A DNA stretch of 45,722 nucleotides from an uncultured Eggerthella sp. (GCA_902464295.1 CABQIW010000013.1:1-45722); one strand, 5' to 3'; counted from the first letter of the stretch, positions 8,697 to 17,990 are shown. Notes: generated by a model not told the origin, from the sequence alone. Program-made: numbers and translations.

Positions 8697-10340
8697 ATGA
8701 GAACAATAGCAGTCATACCAGCTCGTGGTGGCTCAAAAGGTATTCCTCGAAAGAACATGAGGCTCATGAACGGTAAGCCTCTCATTGCGTATTCGATCGA
8801 GAACGCTCTAGCAAGTGCTTTTATCGACACGGTTGTTGTCTCTTCTGATTCAGAGGAGATCAGAGAATTTGCTCAGCAATACGAAGGAGTTATCGCACTT
8901 GATAGGGATTCTGCCCTTGCCGAAGATGCGGTTACACTCGATCCCGTCATCTATGATGCGGTATTGAGGATAGAACAGGAGCAGAATATTTCATTTGACA
9001 TAGTAGTCACGCTTCAGCCAACTTCCCCTTTGTTAACAGCAGAAACGCTCGATGAAGCGCTGGGTCTTTTTTCATCAGGTGAATGGGACTCTATGATCAG
9101 CGTGGTGAATGCTCCGCATCTTAGCTGGATACTTGATGGAGAAGAAAACCCTATTCCTGATTACGAAGAACGCTTGAACAGGCAGATGCTTCCTCCTCAC
9201 TATCTCGAGACCGGTGCTTTTCTGATCAGCAAGCGTGCTGTTGTTTGCGAAAAAAGTCGGCTGGGCGATCGAGTAACTGTCTTCGAAGTACCCGATGATC
9301 AGGCTACTGATATCGATACGAAACAAGACTGGATCGTTTGTGAAGCGCTACTCGCGAAGAAGACTATCGTATTTCGCGCTGATGGATATCGTGAACTTGG
9401 GCTTGGCCATATCTATCGCGTGCTCACGCTTGCCTATGACTTGATCGAGCATGACATTGTTTTCATATGTGATGCGCATCATCCCTTGGGCATCGAAAAG
9501 CTCAAGAGCGCAAACATGAAGGTCGTTGAGGTGGCTAATGATGATGAGCTTCTCTCTTGGCTCGACGAGAATCAGATTGACATCTTTGTTAATGACTTAC
9601 TTGATACGACACCCTCATATGTGTGCGCTATCAAAGAGCGGGTAGGGCGATTTATAAGCTTTGAAGACATGGGAGAGGGTGCTCGTCTTGCTGATGCGGT
9701 GGTGAATGCTCTCTATGAAGGCGCTTCACCTCATCACAACACTTATCAAGGTAAAGAGTATGTCTGTTTGCGGGATGAATTCCAAGCAGCCACTCCTTCT
9801 CGCTTCAACGAGGATGTTTTAAGGGTTCTTGTCTCGTTTGGCGGAACAGACCCGCTCGATCTAACCGAGCGAGTGTATCGGATCGCCCAACAGCTCAATG
9901 AAGAAGGCGTGCAAGTGAAATTCGATTTCGTGCTCGGTCCAGGTTATAGCAACGATTCCATCGTTGCTATCGAGCAAAAGGGCATCTATGTAAGCCGTGA
10001 CGTTGCCCGCGTGAGCGATCACATGCGTAAAGCGGATTTGGCTCTGTCTTCTCAGGGCAGAACTACCTATGAACTAGCTGCTATGGGTGTTCCAGCTATC
10101 GTTCTTGCTCAAAACGAGCGAGAACAACTTCATACCTTTGCTCAGATGGACAATGGTTTCATCAACCTCGGGCTTGGTAGCGAAGTGCTTGATGAGGATA
10201 TCAAAACTACTATCACCTGGCTTATGGCGGCAACCTCGGTAAGGCGCGAGATGCGGAATCGTATGCTTGCAAACGACCTTAAAAGCGGTATTGGTCGTGT
10301 TCGACGAATTATTCTCGGCGATATGTTAGGCGCAAAATAG
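8697..10340 (+). CDS. acylneuraminate cytidylyltransferase / PseG-like UDP-sugar hydrolase fusion
   Basis: A 547-aa bifunctional protein of nonulosonic (sialic, legionaminic or pseudaminic) acid metabolism. Residues 1-220 are a NeuA/PseF-type CMP-sugar synthetase: IPARGGSKGIPRKN (7-20) binds CTP, LQPTSPL (106-112) and DIDTKQDW (205-212) are family motifs. Residues 221-547 resemble PseG, a GT-B-fold enzyme that cuts UDP from a 2,4-diacetamido-trideoxy sugar: GLGHIYR places the catalytic His at 238, and SFGGTDP and SSQGRTTYELAAMG are the C-lobe nucleotide region. The ATG at 8697 is chosen because the domain begins there; an open frame extends back to 8556 but overlaps the previous gene. NeuB follows after 13 nt. 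Inference: one chain supplies the free sugar before NeuB and activates the product after it. Which nonulosonate is made is unknown. Confidence 0.87.
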   Translation: MRTIAVIPARGGSKGIPRKNMRLMNGKPLIAYSIENALASAFIDTVVVSSDSEEIREFAQQYEGVIALDRDSALAEDAVTLDPVIYDAVLRIEQEQNISFDIVVTLQPTSPLLTAETLDEALGLFSSGEWDSMISVVNAPHLSWILDGEENPIPDYEERLNRQMLPPHYLETGAFLISKRAVVCEKSRLGDRVTVFEVPDDQATDIDTKQDWIVCEALLAKKTIVFRADGYRELGLGHIYRVLTLAYDLIEHDIVFICDAHHPLGIEKLKSANMKVVEVANDDELLSWLDENQIDIFVNDLLDTTPSYVCAIKERVGRFISFEDMGEGARLADAVVNALYEGASPHHNTYQGKEYVCLRDEFQAATPSRFNEDVLRVLVSFGGTDPLDLTERVYRIAQQLNEEGVQVKFDFVLGPGYSNDSIVAIEQKGIYVSRDVARVSDHMRKADLALSSQGRTTYELAAMGVPAIVLAQNEREQLHTFAQMDNGFINLGLGSEVLDEDIKTTITWLMAATSVRREMRNRMLANDLKSGIGRVRRIILGDMLGAK

Positions 10341-10353
10341 TAGGGAGAGATCC

Positions 10354-11421
10354 ATGTCAGAGCTAGTTTCGAGAATCGTTTCGGGTAAGTTCACCTTGAT
10401 CGCCGAGATCGGTGTCAATTACTACGACATCGGCACGCAGAGAGACATATCTCCTCTGGAGGCGGCAAAGCTAATGTGCCGCGAGGCAAAAGATGCTGGT
10501 ATCCATGCAGTGAAGTTCCAGACCTATAAAGCAGAAACACTTGCTGCTGCTGATTCTCCTTCTTATTGGGACACCTCGGAAGAACCGACGACGAGCCAAC
10601 GAGAGCTTTTCAAGAAATTCGACTCCTTCGGTGAAGCGGAATATGGAGAGCTGGCAAGCTATTGCAAAAAGATCGGGATTGCGTTTTGCTCAACAGCTTT
10701 CGATTTTGAATCAGCAGATTATCTTGACTTGATGATGGATGTCTATAAGATTTCATCGTCAGATCTGACCAATATTCCTTTTATCGAATATCAAGCAGCA
10801 AAGGGAAAGCCCATCATCATGTCGGTGGGTGCAGGTGATCTTGCAGAGATGCAAGCTGCGGTAGCGGCCGTGCGGCGCTTCAATGATCAACCGCTTGTGT
10901 TGATGCATTGCGTGCTCGAATATCCGACTCCGTATCAAGATGCGAACCTGCGCCGCATTGCTTCTTTGAAAGCGGCATTTCCTGATGCTATCATCGGGTA
11001 TTCCGACCATTGCAAGCCTGATACTTGTGCGGATGTGATCAAGACTGCATATTCATTAGGTGCCCACGTTGTAGAGAAGCATTTCACGCTCGACAAGACC
11101 CTGCAGGGCAACGATCATTATCATGCTATGGATCCCGAAGACGCAAGAAAGATCATCGATGGAGTAGCGTTTGTCGAAGAGATAAGTGGCTCGCCTGAAC
11201 TTGGCTATTCTGAGTCTGAAGTTGCTGCTCGACAAAACGCACGACGTTCTATCGTTGCAGCTTGCGATATTCCAGAAGGAACAACCATTACGCGTGACAT
11301 GCTCACGTTCAAGCGGCCAGGAACGGGCATATCGCCGCAACAGATTGATGAAATTGTTGGAAGGATAGCTGCCTGTGCCATCGATGACGACACGATCCTT
11401 CAAGAAGAGATGCTTCGCTAA
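10354..11421 (+). CDS. neuB: N-acetylneuraminate/nonulosonate synthase (NeuB family)
   Basis: A 355-aa enzyme condensing phosphoenolpyruvate with a six-carbon amino sugar to give a nine-carbon nonulosonic acid. The TIM-barrel starts at AEIGVN (17-22), with KFQTYK (54-59) and STAFD further on. The metal-binding histidines fall in GYSDH (His219) and EKHFT (His243), as in known NeuB proteins. The C-terminal SAF (antifreeze-like) domain, about 290-355, contains FKRPGTGI. The start ATG at 10354 has GGGAGA upstream. Members specific for ManNAc, legionaminate or pseudaminate precursors look alike at this level, so the symbol gives the family, not the substrate. The terminator overlaps its own stop codon. 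Confidence 0.92.
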   Translation: MSELVSRIVSGKFTLIAEIGVNYYDIGTQRDISPLEAAKLMCREAKDAGIHAVKFQTYKAETLAAADSPSYWDTSEEPTTSQRELFKKFDSFGEAEYGELASYCKKIGIAFCSTAFDFESADYLDLMMDVYKISSSDLTNIPFIEYQAAKGKPIIMSVGAGDLAEMQAAVAAVRRFNDQPLVLMHCVLEYPTPYQDANLRRIASLKAAFPDAIIGYSDHCKPDTCADVIKTAYSLGAHVVEKHFTLDKTLQGNDHYHAMDPEDARKIIDGVAFVEEISGSPELGYSESEVAARQNARRSIVAACDIPEGTTITRDMLTFKRPGTGISPQQIDEIVGRIAACAIDDDTILQEEMLR

Positions 11422-11441
11422 TAGTATTAGGCATCTTTTTT
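11408..11441 (+). terminator. rho-independent terminator overlapping the neuB stop codon
   Basis: AGATGC (11408-11413) pairs with GCATCT (11431-11436), and inside it CTAATA pairs with TATTAG; a TTCG bulge lies on the 5' arm and a T-run follows to 11441. The 5' arm lies within the last codons of neuB. It separates the plus-strand nonulosonate genes from the convergent sialyltransferase. Confidence 0.75.
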
Positions 11442-11451
11442 GCGGGCGTTC

Positions 11452-12582
11452 TTAGGAAATAAAAGCCCTGATTTGGTCTTTTGCTTCTTTGAGCGATCTT
11501 GGAACGAGGATTCGGTCGGAATCAGCTCCATAGCAGTCTTGTGCAATGTGAACCGTGTATTCGTAGGTTTTAAATAATGAGTCTGTTTCTGAAAAGGCTA
11601 GTTTGTAAAGAAACATGAGGTAGGGCTTCGCATTTCCTTCGATGATCGGTGAAAGCTGAGCAGTAGACCCGATGCTTATCAACAGAGCATCGGAAAAAGT
11701 GGCTGCTTCTTTTTGGCAAAATAACTCCCAAAAGCCGCTTGATAGATCTTGGCAGCCTTTTGTATATGCAGAATCAATCACTGAACGCGGATGCTTTCGT
11801 AAAAAAGGGCTAATCTCCAATCTAATGACCTGGTCAAGCAGATGATCGATCGCATCCGTTTCAGGGTTGGGCTCTTGGTAGCGTACTGTATCGAGCACGA
11901 TGATGTTCTTTGTAGGCGGTAGAGATAAAGGCTCTATTGCAAGTGCTGCTTCAAGCTTATCGAGAAAGTTTTTTTCTGGGTTGATCTGACAAGTGGAAAT
12001 ATTGATATCAGGTGCAAGTAGACCAGGATTCTTAAGGAACAATCGTTCAGGGCGGTACAGAAATCGCTTGAGATGGAGGGTGTTGACAATGGCTCTGAGT
12101 TGGTGGATTCGGGGGGGTTCGTTCTCATCAATGAGAGGAGGCTTATCGAAAGAATATACCGTCTTGAACACCGCTCCATTGTAAGAGCCCGTTCCGTCTT
12201 CATAGAATGAGACACGCAATTTTTTATTGTGTGCAAGAAGACGTTGAAAAACTTCGAACGTTGCAGGGGTGGGACATGCGATTGCGAGATGGTCGTAAGG
12301 AGCATCAAGGATCGTTTTGACCACAAGATTCTTTTTTCCGAAGCAAGAACTGATTTGCCAGATGAGTTGTTGGCGATATTCGTGAATCGGGTGATTAGGG
12401 ACTACTTCGATCTTGTCGAATACCTCTGTCTTTTCATAAATAATGGCGAGATCAGAGGCCTGCGCAAACTGGTCATAGATGAGCAAGGAGACATGGTTGC
12501 CCTGTCCAACAAGAGCTGAAGCGGTCAGAGCCGCGTTGTACATCTGGAGAGGAGTGTCTGCAAAAAAGAGCCAGCGTTCCAT
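11452..12582 (-). CDS. sialyltransferase-like glycosyltransferase (GT52/GT38 type)
   Basis: A 376-aa protein with the features of bacterial sialyltransferases, which move nonulosonate from CMP onto a glycan. It begins with a TPLQMYNA segment like the N-terminal xTPLQ of the GT52 family. It has the acidic motif YEDGTGSYNG (Glu128-Asp129-Gly130), the CMP-binding HP motif in RKHPRS (264-265) and a serine motif SIGSTAQ near 303-309. The ATG at 12582 is preferred; an in-frame TTG at 12600 adds six residues without a better ribosome site. It is convergent to the neuA-pseG/neuB genes, 30 bp from neuB, and is followed upstream on its own strand by two GT2 genes. Context and motifs together make transfer of the locally made nonulosonate the best guess; the exact CAZy family needs a profile search. 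Confidence 0.78.
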   Translation of the reverse strand: MERWLFFADTPLQMYNAALTASALVGQGNHVSLLIYDQFAQASDLAIIYEKTEVFDKIEVVPNHPIHEYRQQLIWQISSCFGKKNLVVKTILDAPYDHLAIACPTPATFEVFQRLLAHNKKLRVSFYEDGTGSYNGAVFKTVYSFDKPPLIDENEPPRIHQLRAIVNTLHLKRFLYRPERLFLKNPGLLAPDINISTCQINPEKNFLDKLEAALAIEPLSLPPTKNIIVLDTVRYQEPNPETDAIDHLLDQVIRLEISPFLRKHPRSVIDSAYTKGCQDLSSGFWELFCQKEAATFSDALLISIGSTAQLSPIIEGNAKPYLMFLYKLAFSETDSLFKTYEYTVHIAQDCYGADSDRILVPRSLKEAKDQIRAFIS

Positions 12583-12636
12583 TTTTTTGATTTCTTTCAA
12601 CGAGTTATACGATCTTACTATGGATAAGATTCCAGT

Positions 12637-13686
12637 TCAGGATCGAATCTTGAACTTTTTAGCGTTTTGCTGTGCGATACGTTGATCTTCTTTGTTGTAT
12701 TTCCTTTTTGAATAACAAGCAATTGCTCCAAAGACCTTACGAGGGAGACAAGAAAGAACAAAAGCCGCTTTAGTAGTTAGCGCTACAGCGGGTGAATTCA
12801 AAGCATTGTCTCTTTCACGCCTGATTCGCTCATAAACTTGGGTTGAGAGATTATCTTGGCCGCTCAAGCTAAAGGCGGCAAACTCCCCTATGAGTCCGCC
12901 GTAATAGCGCTGAAGAGCGATTGCTTCAAGCTCGGGTATCCCTTCTTTTTGCGCAAACTCAATGATCCCAGAACGGGCTTCAAGTGTGTCAAGGTGCCTT
13001 TCGTCGAATTGATGCGTAATTGAAGAAGCGCGCTCTACCGTGTAGAAATAGTCGTTTGCATTTTCATAGATCACTTTGTTGGCTGCATAAAGCACCTTGT
13101 ACATTATGAACTGATCTTCGAAATGCTTATCTTGAGGAAAAACAAGATAAGGAGCTAGAGATGCAGAAAAGAGTTTCCCCCAGGCGTATTCTGCAAAAGG
13201 GGGATCGGGAATTCGCAGCGATGCGCAAATTGCATCAACAGGGCTAAGGAGTTGATATTCAGAAGGTTGCCACCCTGGTATAGATAGGATGTTTGTGCTG
13301 TCCGGAAATGCGGTAAAACTAGTTATTGCAATATCTGCATCCGTTTCAAGAGCTGCTGCTAGTAGATTAAGAATATGGTCTGGCCCAATAAAGTCATCGG
13401 AATCGACATACATGATGTAATCCCCATGGATCGATTCGAGACCTCTGTTACGAGCGCTCGAAAGCCCCCCGTTTTCTTTATGGATTACATTGATGCGCGA
13501 ATTGGCTAAAGCATAAGAATCACAGATTGAACCCGAACCATCAGTCGATCCATCATCAACAAGTATAATTTCTAGCTGGTCATAAGATTGATTGAGCACC
13601 GAGTGCAAGCATCGTTCAAGGTATGCTTCCGCATTATAAACGGGAATTATCATGCTTACCAAAGGATGGTCTGTTTTTGCTTTCAT
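12637..13686 (-). CDS. family 2 glycosyltransferase, tandem paralogue A
   Basis: A 349-aa GT-A transferase with SMIIPVYNAE, VDDGSTDGS, GLSSARNRGL and the DxD-type YVDSDDF. A later KHFEDQFIMYK segment holds the acceptor-side acidic motif. The ATG at 13686 is preferred because GGTGA sits 5 nt upstream; a GTG at 13695 is also in frame. It is clearly paralogous to the next gene upstream on this strand (13746-14795), sharing the same motifs in the same order and the same length, as expected for a tandem duplication. Together with the sialyltransferase it forms a three-gene minus-strand unit. The sugar donor is unknown. Confidence 0.85.
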   Translation of the reverse strand: MKAKTDHPLVSMIIPVYNAEAYLERCLHSVLNQSYDQLEIILVDDGSTDGSGSICDSYALANSRINVIHKENGGLSSARNRGLESIHGDYIMYVDSDDFIGPDHILNLLAAALETDADIAITSFTAFPDSTNILSIPGWQPSEYQLLSPVDAICASLRIPDPPFAEYAWGKLFSASLAPYLVFPQDKHFEDQFIMYKVLYAANKVIYENANDYFYTVERASSITHQFDERHLDTLEARSGIIEFAQKEGIPELEAIALQRYYGGLIGEFAAFSLSGQDNLSTQVYERIRRERDNALNSPAVALTTKAAFVLSCLPRKVFGAIACYSKRKYNKEDQRIAQQNAKKFKIRS

Positions 13687-13745
13687 GAACTTCACCCAAA
13701 ATCATGTTGAAATCTACTAACTAAATGACGAATAACTAGAACAGG

Positions 13746-14795
13746 TTACACAATGTTTGATTCGAGTTGTTCAATCGCTTTTTCGGAAATCTCTACATCC
13801 TGCTCTTTGCCTTTTTGTTCGACGTATCTCATTATCGATGCAAATAATTGTTTAGGTAAAAACGAGAGTAAAAATGCGTATTTTGTTGAACGCGAAATAG
13901 TAGATGAAGCAATCGCTCGCGCACGATTCTTGATGATGAGGTGGTATAGGTAATCACATGTTTCAGCATCGTTGCTCAAACAAAACCCAGCAAATTCGCC
14001 AATGAGATTACTGTAATAAACGTTTAGTGCAGCATCTTGGAGCTGAGGCATATTGTTGGTCTCAGCATATTTGATAATGGCTTGTCTTGCTTCAAGCGTA
14101 TCGAGATGCCTACGATTGCGCTGATTGGTGATAGAGGTGTGGCGAATCGTGTAGTAATAATCATTCGCATCTTCATAAACGATCACATTGGAGGCGAGCA
14201 TCGCCTTATACATGACAAATTGGTCTTCAAAGAGTTTCCCTTCAGGGAAATAAAGCTTCGACTTGATAGTAGATGAATAGATTTTTCCGCAAGCATATTC
14301 CCTAAAGAGAGCATTTGGTTGAGAGAGAGCCTCGCATACTGCATCAGTCGGATCGAAAAGCCGATAGTCAGATGGCCTGATCTTTGAGGTGATGATGAGC
14401 GAGGGCCTATCAGGTACATGAGTGCAACCAGTGATCGCCATATCTGCCTCTAAGCCGACAACTGCCGAAAGAAGATTGAAGATGTGCTCTTTCCCAATGA
14501 AATCATCAGAGTCGACATATACAAGATAGTCACCACTTGCTGCTTCAAGGCCAATATTACGTGCACTAGAGAGACCGCTGTTTTCTTTGTGGAATACCGT
14601 GATACGTGAATCAGTTAGGGCGAGAGAATCGCAGAGCGAACCAGAATCATCTGTTGAACCATCATCAATAAGTAGAACCTCTAGATGATCATAAGATTGG
14701 TCGAGCACAGAATGCACGCACCGATCGAGATATTTTTCCACATTGTATACAGGAATGATGACGCTTACTAAGGGCGAGGGGCTTTGACTTGCCAT
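13746..14795 (-). CDS. family 2 glycosyltransferase, tandem paralogue B
   Basis: A 349-aa GT-A transferase. It shares with its neighbour SVIIPVYNVEKYLDRC, DDGSTDDSGS, GLSSARNIGLE, VYVDSDDF and the KLFEDQFVMYK region, so the two are tandem duplicates that have since diverged. ATG at 14795. It is the first gene of a minus-strand unit that continues into paralogue A and the sialyltransferase. Upstream lies a 141-bp divergent region shared with the GT4 gene. Two paralogues of the same reaction type often add two similar residues in one repeat unit, but this is inference. Confidence 0.85.
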   Translation of the reverse strand: MASQSPSPLVSVIIPVYNVEKYLDRCVHSVLDQSYDHLEVLLIDDGSTDDSGSLCDSLALTDSRITVFHKENSGLSSARNIGLEAASGDYLVYVDSDDFIGKEHIFNLLSAVVGLEADMAITGCTHVPDRPSLIITSKIRPSDYRLFDPTDAVCEALSQPNALFREYACGKIYSSTIKSKLYFPEGKLFEDQFVMYKAMLASNVIVYEDANDYYYTIRHTSITNQRNRRHLDTLEARQAIIKYAETNNMPQLQDAALNVYYSNLIGEFAGFCLSNDAETCDYLYHLIIKNRARAIASSTISRSTKYAFLLSFLPKQLFASIMRYVEQKGKEQDVEISEKAIEQLESNIV

Positions 14796-14842
14796 GCAGT
14801 ATCCATCCAGATGAATTCGAATGTTCCTAACACTATGGTTGA

Positions 14843-14848
14843 ATTATA
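14843..14848 (-). promoter_or_regulatory. possible -10 element for the minus-strand GT2-GT2-sialyltransferase unit
   Basis: Read on the minus strand, this is a perfect TATAAT about 48 nt upstream of the ATG at 14795. No good -35 is seen at the expected distance, so confidence is limited. Confidence 0.3.
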
Positions 14849-14936
14849 GCGTATGGCTTCGATCGCTCGTTCTTTCTCTAAGCGCGGTAGAATAATGAAC
14901 GCTAGAAAATGATTTTATGGTGGAAGGCTTAAACAG

Positions 14937-16016
14937 ATGAAGCGGGTCTTAGTTTGGGGGTTATCGAATAATCGTGCTGGCACAGAAGCGGTCATCGAAG
15001 CTTATGTCCGTGCAGCTGATCCTCAAAAGTATAGCTTTGATTTTCTCTGTTATGACGATCCCGTCAACTACGGCTGCCTGTTTTCCGGGAGCTCTTGCAA
15101 TCGTGTATTCAAATTACCTATTAAGATAGCTCACCCCTTCAGGCACCGAAAGGCGCTTGCTGCCTTCATGGACGAGCATGCAAGTGAATATGAAGCGGTA
15201 TGGTTCAACGCGAACGACATATCCAATATCGATATCTTACTTGCTGCCGAGAAGAAAGGTATCAAGCACAGAATTTTGCACAGCCACAATGGGAATATTC
15301 CAAAGCGCTTTATTACCAGGCTTTTTTCAAAGATCAACAGCAAGAAAGCAAAGCGAGTCGTTACGGAACGGTGGGCTTGTTCACAGGCTGCAGGTGCTTT
15401 TATGTTTGAGGGAGAGAGTTTTAAGATAATTCCCAATATGGTTAATGCTAGGAAGTTTGCTTTTGACCCCTCTGCTCGTGATGCGATACGCTCACAGTAC
15501 GGATGGAGTGATTACTACGTTATTGGAACAGTAGGAAGATTGAGTGAGCAAAAGAATCAGTCTTTTTTGATAGAGTTACTTCCTCATTTAGCAGAACACA
15601 TTCCGAATGCCAAGCTTGTGATCATTGGAGAAGGGCCTTTGCGTGATTCGCTTCAGGTGCTTGCTCAAGATCTTGGTGTAGAAGAGCGAGTGGTGCTGCT
15701 CCCTGCTCAATGTAATATCTCAGAGTTTCTATCTGCTTTTGACTGCTATGTCTTTCCTTCTCTTTATGAAGGCCTCTCGCTTGCTGCGCTTGAGGCTCAG
15801 TTCAATGGACTTCCTTGTGTTATGTCGGACGGGGTATCAACTGAAACGAAGATTGCGACAACAACTCATTTTATCAGTCTGACGGATGTTGATGAATGGA
15901 TCGATGCTATTTGTAGGGCACAGCGAACCGAAAATGCGCTCATTTTTGAAAAAGCGCAAGCATTCGATGCAGCGAATATCAGAGAGGTTGCTGAGCGTAT
16001 GTTCGAATTCGATTAG
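14937..16016 (+). CDS. family 4 glycosyltransferase (GT-B fold)
   Basis: A 359-aa retaining sugar transferase of the GT4 type used in capsule and exopolysaccharide assembly. The C-terminal nucleotide-sugar lobe shows GTVGRLSEQKNQ, IIGEGPLRD and the E-x7-E motif in SLYEGLSLAALEAQ. The N-terminal lobe is the acceptor side, with RAGTEAVIEAYVRAAD resembling the glycine/helix start of EpsF/CapM-like proteins. ATG at 14937 follows GGAAGG by 9 nt. It is transcribed away from the GT2 pair and runs tail to tail into the next GT2 with only 3 bp between the stop codons. Donor is unknown. Confidence 0.88.
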   Translation: MKRVLVWGLSNNRAGTEAVIEAYVRAADPQKYSFDFLCYDDPVNYGCLFSGSSCNRVFKLPIKIAHPFRHRKALAAFMDEHASEYEAVWFNANDISNIDILLAAEKKGIKHRILHSHNGNIPKRFITRLFSKINSKKAKRVVTERWACSQAAGAFMFEGESFKIIPNMVNARKFAFDPSARDAIRSQYGWSDYYVIGTVGRLSEQKNQSFLIELLPHLAEHIPNAKLVIIGEGPLRDSLQVLAQDLGVEERVVLLPAQCNISEFLSAFDCYVFPSLYEGLSLAALEAQFNGLPCVMSDGVSTETKIATTTHFISLTDVDEWIDAICRAQRTENALIFEKAQAFDAANIREVAERMFEFD

Positions 16017-16019
16017 GGA

Positions 16020-16997
16020 TTAAAGGCGAGCGATAACTGAAAAAAAGAGCTTGTCGAGCTTAAGCCTTCGAAGAAGACAAAACCCTCCTACCCCAAAACG
16101 AATGATGCGGGTTTGCCCTGTTGGTCTGAAAAAACCAACATAAGGATTCTTGAGGTAGTCAGGGAACTTCTCAGAAAGATCGTTCAAGACATAGTGGTAT
16201 TTTTCTTTCATAAGTGTTTTACCGCAGCCCCTGTTATAGTTTACTAGCGAATCGACCATGTTTGCCAAATAGGCATATTCGATGACTTGTTTTTGCTCGA
16301 CGGTCGATTGCCGATAGGCGGGCTGTGCCATGAGATCGGTGAATACTTTCGAGATCATTCGCTCGTGATCCATAGTGTAATTCGTGCTCTCGATCGCAGA
16401 CTGAGGATTTTGATAGTAGAAGTAGCCTTCGTAATCTAAGATGTGATAGGTTGCGTTATGGATATACGCTGTAAGGCTGAAGTAGGTGTCTTCGGCGCAA
16501 GAAGTGGTGCCGAAACGAACATTGTTTTCGGTGATAAAATCCCTCTTCCACATTTTTGCACAGGCCATAGGATAGGTCACAACGCTCCAAACCGAATGGG
16601 AAACTGCATGCGTTTCAAACTTACCCGCTCGGTCTTTGATGAATCCTCCGATTACGATATCGCTAGGATGTTCTTCCATTGCTTTGAGATAGGTCTTCAG
16701 ATAATCAGGCGCAAGATAGTCGTCGCTATCAACGAACACCAAATAAGTTCCAGAAGCCTGTGCTATACCATGTTCTCTGCTTTGGCCCGCTCCGCAATTC
16801 TTCTTATTCTCAAGAATGATTAGCTGATCAGGGTATTTTTGCTGATACTCGTAAAGGATGTTTTTTGAATCATCTGCCCCACAATCGTCAATGCAGATAA
16901 CCTCGAAATCTTGGACAGTTTGCTGGAAGAGCGAATCAAGGCAACGCGCAAGGTATTTTTCAGCGTTGTATACGGGAATTATGATGCTGACTTTCAT
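16020..16997 (-). CDS. family 2 glycosyltransferase
   Basis: A 325-aa GT-A transferase with VSIIIPVYNAEKYLARC, CIDDCGADDS, GAGQSREHGI and FVDSDDYL, plus SCAEDTYFSL as the acceptor-side acidic motif. ATG at 16997 has GGGATAGAG upstream on the minus strand. It stands alone on this strand, convergent with the GT4 gene and divergent (84 bp) from the next GT2. The isolated orientation suggests its own promoter in that 84-bp gap. Substrate unknown. Confidence 0.85.
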   Translation of the reverse strand: MKVSIIIPVYNAEKYLARCLDSLFQQTVQDFEVICIDDCGADDSKNILYEYQQKYPDQLIILENKKNCGAGQSREHGIAQASGTYLVFVDSDDYLAPDYLKTYLKAMEEHPSDIVIGGFIKDRAGKFETHAVSHSVWSVVTYPMACAKMWKRDFITENNVRFGTTSCAEDTYFSLTAYIHNATYHILDYEGYFYYQNPQSAIESTNYTMDHERMISKVFTDLMAQPAYRQSTVEQKQVIEYAYLANMVDSLVNYNRGCGKTLMKEKYHYVLNDLSEKFPDYLKNPYVGFFRPTGQTRIIRFGVGGFCLLRRLKLDKLFFSVIARL

Positions 16998-17081
16998 GCT
17001 GTCTCTCTATCCCTGGTATCATCATAATAATTCAATGATAGCGAAGATTTGCAGGTCGCTTGAGGAGGACGGAAAAAAAGA

Positions 17082-17990
17082 ATGATCTCTGTCATCATGT
17101 CTGCTTACCGAGAGGACCTTTCGGTCTTCGTTCCTGCGGTGACTTCCATTCTTGATCAGACGTATCCGTCTTTTGAGTTGGTCTTAGTGCTGGATGACCC
17201 GGAAAACACAGAGCTTGCTTCGTGGATTGATAAAAATCTCTTACCAGATAATCGTGTTCGGGTATTGAGGAATGAGAAAAATCTAGGACTTGCGCAGTCA
17301 TTGAATCGTGCAATAGAAAATGCATCGGGAGATTACCTCTGCCGTATGGATGCGGACGATCTTGCAAAGCCAGATCGTCTCGAAAAACAACTCGCTTATT
17401 TGCTTGAACACGATCTCGATCTTATAGGAAGCCGAGTCAATGTGGTGGATGCGGAGGGGACTTTTCTTTATACGACCCCTCAACCACCTTGCACTCCCGA
17501 AAAAGTTGCAAAAGCATTGAAATGGAATAACTGTCTTGCTCACCCAACTTGGTTTGGAAAGAGAAAGGTCTTTGATCAAAGATATCGAGAGATCCCCCTA
17601 TGTGAAGACTATGATTTTCAGATTCGTGCTGTCTTGCATGGCTTCAAACTCGGCAACAGTGAGGATGTAGTCCTTGATTATCGTTTGTCCGAACAGGGAT
17701 TATCTCGTAGTGGTCTCTATCGACAGTATCTCTATCAGCGGTATCTTACCAAGGAGTATCTGGGAGGGGACATTGCTAACATCGATCGGGCGATCGAGTT
17801 TGTGGAAGCCGGCTATTCAGATGCTAAAGCGCGAAGGTATTACAAGGCGGATGATGATTTCCAACAAGCAGTAAAATCACTTTCGAGAAAGAAATTCGGG
17901 TCCGCAGTTCTTTATGGGGTTAAAAGTATTGTCTGTTCTTTTCATCATGCTGATAAAGTCAGAAGGCTGGTGCTTACAAGTCTTCTATGA
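17082..17990 (+). CDS. family 2 glycosyltransferase
   Basis: A 302-aa GT-A transferase with ISVIMSAYRED, a VLDDPEN loop in place of the usual DDGS, NLGLAQSLNRAIENASGD and the metal site RMDADDLA. CEDYDFQIRA supplies the acceptor-side acid. This pattern is common in capsule GT2 enzymes related to rhamnosyl/galactosyl transferases, but substrate cannot be fixed. ATG at 17082 follows a purine-rich tract, with GAGGAGG about 12 nt upstream. It opens a run of seven plus-strand genes up to 26871. Confidence 0.85.
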   Translation: MISVIMSAYREDLSVFVPAVTSILDQTYPSFELVLVLDDPENTELASWIDKNLLPDNRVRVLRNEKNLGLAQSLNRAIENASGDYLCRMDADDLAKPDRLEKQLAYLLEHDLDLIGSRVNVVDAEGTFLYTTPQPPCTPEKVAKALKWNNCLAHPTWFGKRKVFDQRYREIPLCEDYDFQIRAVLHGFKLGNSEDVVLDYRLSEQGLSRSGLYRQYLYQRYLTKEYLGGDIANIDRAIEFVEAGYSDAKARRYYKADDDFQQAVKSLSRKKFGSAVLYGVKSIVCSFHHADKVRRLVLTSLL

